Positions 5,425-5,545 of a DNA stretch of 5,545 nt are shown here, one piece after another. Both the position numbers and the translations under genes were made by a program. The notes under the pieces are model-generated. The model saw only the letters and a program-made list of their open reading frames with translations. It was not told where the DNA came from and made no database searches. Source of the stretch: Lachnospiraceae bacterium (GTDB lineage Bacteria; Bacillota; Clostridia; Lachnospirales; Lachnospiraceae); contig CABJAV010000068.1 of assembly GCA_902363675.1 (NCBI GenBank), forward strand, positions 1-5,545. The letters are read 5' to 3'. Within the stretch, counting starts at the first letter, position 1, and each line of letters begins with the position of its first letter.

Positions 5425-5545
5425 TTATATTCCAACTTTTGCTAAGTAATAGGATAAGGGATTGAGCAGACCAGCTCCATCTTTTATCCTATTTTCAAGT
5501 AAATCTTTACTGATAATGAAATTCACCACGTTCATTCCACTTCTT
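5425..5545 (-). CDS. ltrA: Probable group II intron reverse transcriptase/maturase, last ~39 codons
   Basis: An open frame enters from the right edge (first whole codon at 5544) and ends at TAA 5427-5425. It reads R-S-G, then VVNFIISKDLLENR, and ends GLLNPLSYYLAKVGI. This resembles the end of intron-encoded proteins, where an R-K-G-Y-W element is followed by about twenty residues, a glycine and a final L..YY. The strongest evidence is position: it stops 6 nt before domain V, where domain IV-encoded maturases normally end. The RT, maturase and any endonuclease domains lie outside the window, so activity cannot be judged. The protein match alone is weak. Confidence 0.6.
   Translation of the reverse strand, partial: RSGMNVVNFIISKDLLENRIKDGAGLLNPLSYYLAKVGI

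Larger units (their letters stand above)
5349..5545 (-). mobile_element. Group II intron, 3' part (truncated by window edge)
   Basis: In minus-strand order the segment holds the end of a probable intron-encoded protein (stop at 5427-5425), domain V (5418-5388) and domain VI (5384-5352), ending in CTACCCTAT at about 5349. Such an end, with the branch-point A seven or eight bases before the 3' splice site, is common in bacterial introns. The intron is oriented like the downstream genes and lies about 128 bp upstream of the rhodanese start. It does not interrupt any gene visible here. Domains I-III, the EBS sequences and most of the protein lie beyond position 5545, so the intron class cannot be assigned. 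Confidence 0.8.

Noticed and set aside
5428..5545. A second frame at the right edge reading KKWNERGEFHYQ then stop
   Set aside because: It ends after 12 codons, far from domain V, whereas the neighbouring frame continues to the expected maturase end.
1..5545. CRISPR arrays, tRNA or rRNA genes
   Set aside because: No regularly spaced repeats and no tRNA- or rRNA-like conserved segments were seen on either strand.

Overview
The window looks like a low-to-moderate GC Bacillota chromosome, most likely a gut Lachnospiraceae/Clostridia relative. This is an inference from three things: strong AGGAGG-type ribosome sites, Clostridia-like protein sequences, and the combination of a copper-amine-oxidase-like/papain/lectin-like secreted protease with a membrane-bound Amidase_3 protein. 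All genes read on the minus strand, so biological order runs from high to low coordinates.

Right edge (about 5349-5545): the 3' end of a group II intron. It comprises the last ~39 codons of what is probably the intron-encoded reverse transcriptase/maturase, a recognisable domain V hairpin 6 nt after its stop, and a domain VI hairpin with a candidate bulged branch-point adenosine. Then follows a ~128 bp AT-rich spacer (5221-5348) with an inverted repeat and a twice-repeated short motif, but no gene.

Centre (278-5220): five co-directional genes with spacers of 69, 29, 2 and 1 nt, probably one transcript. They are a single-domain rhodanese, a THUMP/SAM-dependent 23S rRNA guanine-N2 methyltransferase of the RlmL/YpsC type, a secreted C1 (papain-like) peptidase, an N-acetylmuramoyl-L-alanine amidase, and an RdgB/HAM1 non-canonical purine NTP pyrophosphatase. 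The last three are packed so tightly that the amidase and rdgB ribosome sites lie inside the final codons of the gene before, which suggests translational coupling. The two exported proteins (peptidase and amidase) act outside the cell. The other three are cytoplasmic housekeeping functions (sulfur transfer, rRNA modification, nucleotide-pool cleaning).

Left edge (1-262): an IS200/IS605-family element, too short to appear as large ORFs. It contains a tip-like hairpin just after rdgB, the last ~55 codons of a TnpA (Tyr-transposase) remnant that keeps the catalytic tyrosine but has lost the HUH half, and the first 11 codons of tnpB, which continues out of the window.

I found no clearly new system. 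The points most worth a second look are the truncated tnpA joined to an end-like hairpin in front of an apparently intact tnpB start, the intron domain V with a shortened upper stem and a non-GNRA loop, and the tightly coupled peptidase-amidase-rdgB block.
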